In this document: piece after piece, positions 62,881 through 64,000 of the stretch
How the letters are laid out: each line of letters opens with the position of its first letter
How positions within the stretch are numbered: position 1 is the first letter of the stretch
Assembly: GCF_040939455.1 (NCBI RefSeq)
Contig: NC_134116.1
Coordinates: 47,197,400-47,261,399, forward strand
DNA from: Microcebus murinus
Taxonomy: Eukaryota > Chordata > Mammalia > Primates > Cheirogaleidae
DNA: 64,000 nt
Reading direction: 5' to 3'
Position numbers and translations under genes: made by a program
The notes under the pieces: model-generated
The model's database searches: none
Seen by the model: the letters and a program-made list of their open reading frames with translations, nothing else
Told to the model about the DNA's origin: nothing

Positions 62881-64000
62881 AAAGAAGAGTAAGAGAAAAA
62901 AGAAAAAGAAGAAAAAACAGCCATGAAGAAATATGAATCTTTCAGTTTTCTAACAAAGAATAAATTTACCTTTTTTTTTTTCATTGTGTCACGTCAGGTC
63001 CTATCACCATCTAGTCCCTCTGGTGTAGCTGTTTTCTCATTACTACCTGTCTGGGTGTCAATAATTTGATTCTCATCTGAAGGCAGAAGGATTGGGGATA
63101 GAGATTTTTATAAATAGGCTAACCATATCATTTGTTGTTTAAACTGAGTCCTCTTTGAGTGTACTAAATAACCAACAAAACTAGTATCATGAATGTAACA
63201 AATGAACATCCTAACTACAAAAATCCCAGATCGCTGAAGAGGAAGATATCCCTAAAAGTTAGTGTGATTTGGGCTCAGATTATCTTGGAACATAGTTCGA
63301 TGTTACTGGATATTTTGGGGGAATTACATTAGGATTGAATGGGGAGGGAAACAAAAAAAAATCAGCTAATGAGGCTCATCATTAAAGGCCAAGTCAGACC
63401 ACAGATGGCTGATGTCTTTTTTTCTCTTCCATATGAATACACTGGAAAATTAAAGATGCTGTCGGATCTCTCTTTCCTGAATTTACTGGTCTTCATTTAG
63501 CCTCTTCCAGGTCTTGCCCTTTTTCCTACACCCCAAAGGCCTCCTCCCAGGATACATTTCTTGATACTCTGTACTTCTTTTCCCTCTCAGTGTAAAGACA
63601 TTCCTTTAGTCTATTCCTTTGAATCCCCAGTAGGATAGTATCCAGTGACTGTCCTTCACTTAAACAGTATCAGTTTGTGCAAGTCACAATCTGTGATTTT
63701 CAAAGCTACTGTGTTTGATATGAGTTTCAAAGGCATAATTTGGAAGTACAAAACTGGACATTGTTTCTTTTTCATTTCATTCCTTCTATAAGGAACCTAT
63801 TTTATCTTATAGCCATACGTATACCTCTGAATAAATAGGGAAATTCTCTTAAATAAGGACCTTTGAAGAAGATAGAAGTTTGAAGATATTTTGCTATATC
63901 CATGTGTAAGAAAGAGTGTGAATATATTGCAAGTGTGAAATCAGTTCTAAAACTAGCTCAACTTGTGTGGAGAATATTTAAAGTAATAAACTATTTCTAC
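62881..64000. other. Intergenic DNA, nothing recognised
   Basis: Starts with a purine-rich GAAAGA stretch (62876-62925), then AT-rich DNA without a supported gene or repeat family. Confidence 0.5.

Overview
This window looks like a gene-poor, AT-rich stretch of a mammalian chromosome, very probably from a lemur-type primate. The best organism evidence is the repeats. Alu elements at 9668-10005 and 44904-45280 have the strepsirrhine layout, with an extra AT-rich block between the monomers and a lemur-like right-arm end. The L1 3' ends share a tail unlike that of human L1. A short non-autonomous piggyBac element with TTAA ends lies at 38613-38969. Recent piggyBac activity is known in mouse lemurs (Microcebus), so Microcebus or a close relative is my guess. 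The species call is inference.

The only intact long coding region is a 376-codon intronless copy of HNRNPA3 on the minus strand (19400-20530). It sits in a complete retrocopy (17634-20577) with a short 5' UTR, a 3' UTR of about 1.75 kb, a poly(A) tail and an 18-bp target-site duplication. I see no exon of a multi-exon gene, no tRNA or rRNA gene and no CRISPR array.

Layout. 0.6-1.0 kb: class I retroviral LTR with its polypurine tract. 3.0-4.0 kb: two 141-bp inverted arms about 95% identical. 4.3 kb: MER5-type hAT remnant. 7.1-8.6 kb: L2 LINE. 8.8-10.0 kb: three Alu-type SINEs. 10.0-10.6 kb: an unexplained GC/CpG-rich block. 10.7-15.2 kb: MaLR LTRs, a 3'-UTR-like retrocopy, a Tigger remnant, two minus-strand LTRs and a mariner-like MITE. 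15.4-24.8 kb: two related plus-strand LTRs, the first followed by a primer-site-like sequence and the second preceded by a purine tract. They may frame an old provirus into which the HNRNPA3 retrocopy jumped. 24.8-25.4 kb: solo LTR of the same family as the one at 0.6 kb. 29.4-31.6 kb: decayed minus-strand ERV with pol remnants and part of its 3' LTR. 32.2-37.0 kb: an old L1 split by a younger 5'-inverted L1. 38.6 kb: piggyBac MITE. 39.2-39.9 kb: old L1 pieces. 44-46 kb: hAT-Charlie remnant, lemur Alu, and an L2-like LINE hit by a fresh-looking hAT MITE. 49.5-51.7 kb: Alu, two L1 3' ends and an LTR. 51.8-53.8 kb: L2-like LINE and an LTR. 54.7-58.7 kb: minus-strand L1 with a complete 5' end but most of ORF2 deleted. 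58.7-60.1 kb: Alu monomer and a Tigger3-like element. 62.1-62.9 kb: old L1.

Nothing here forms a pathway or operon. The window is a record of successive retrotransposon, ERV and DNA-transposon insertions, with one retrogene candidate. Repeat family names come from memory of consensus sequences and should be confirmed with RepeatMasker.
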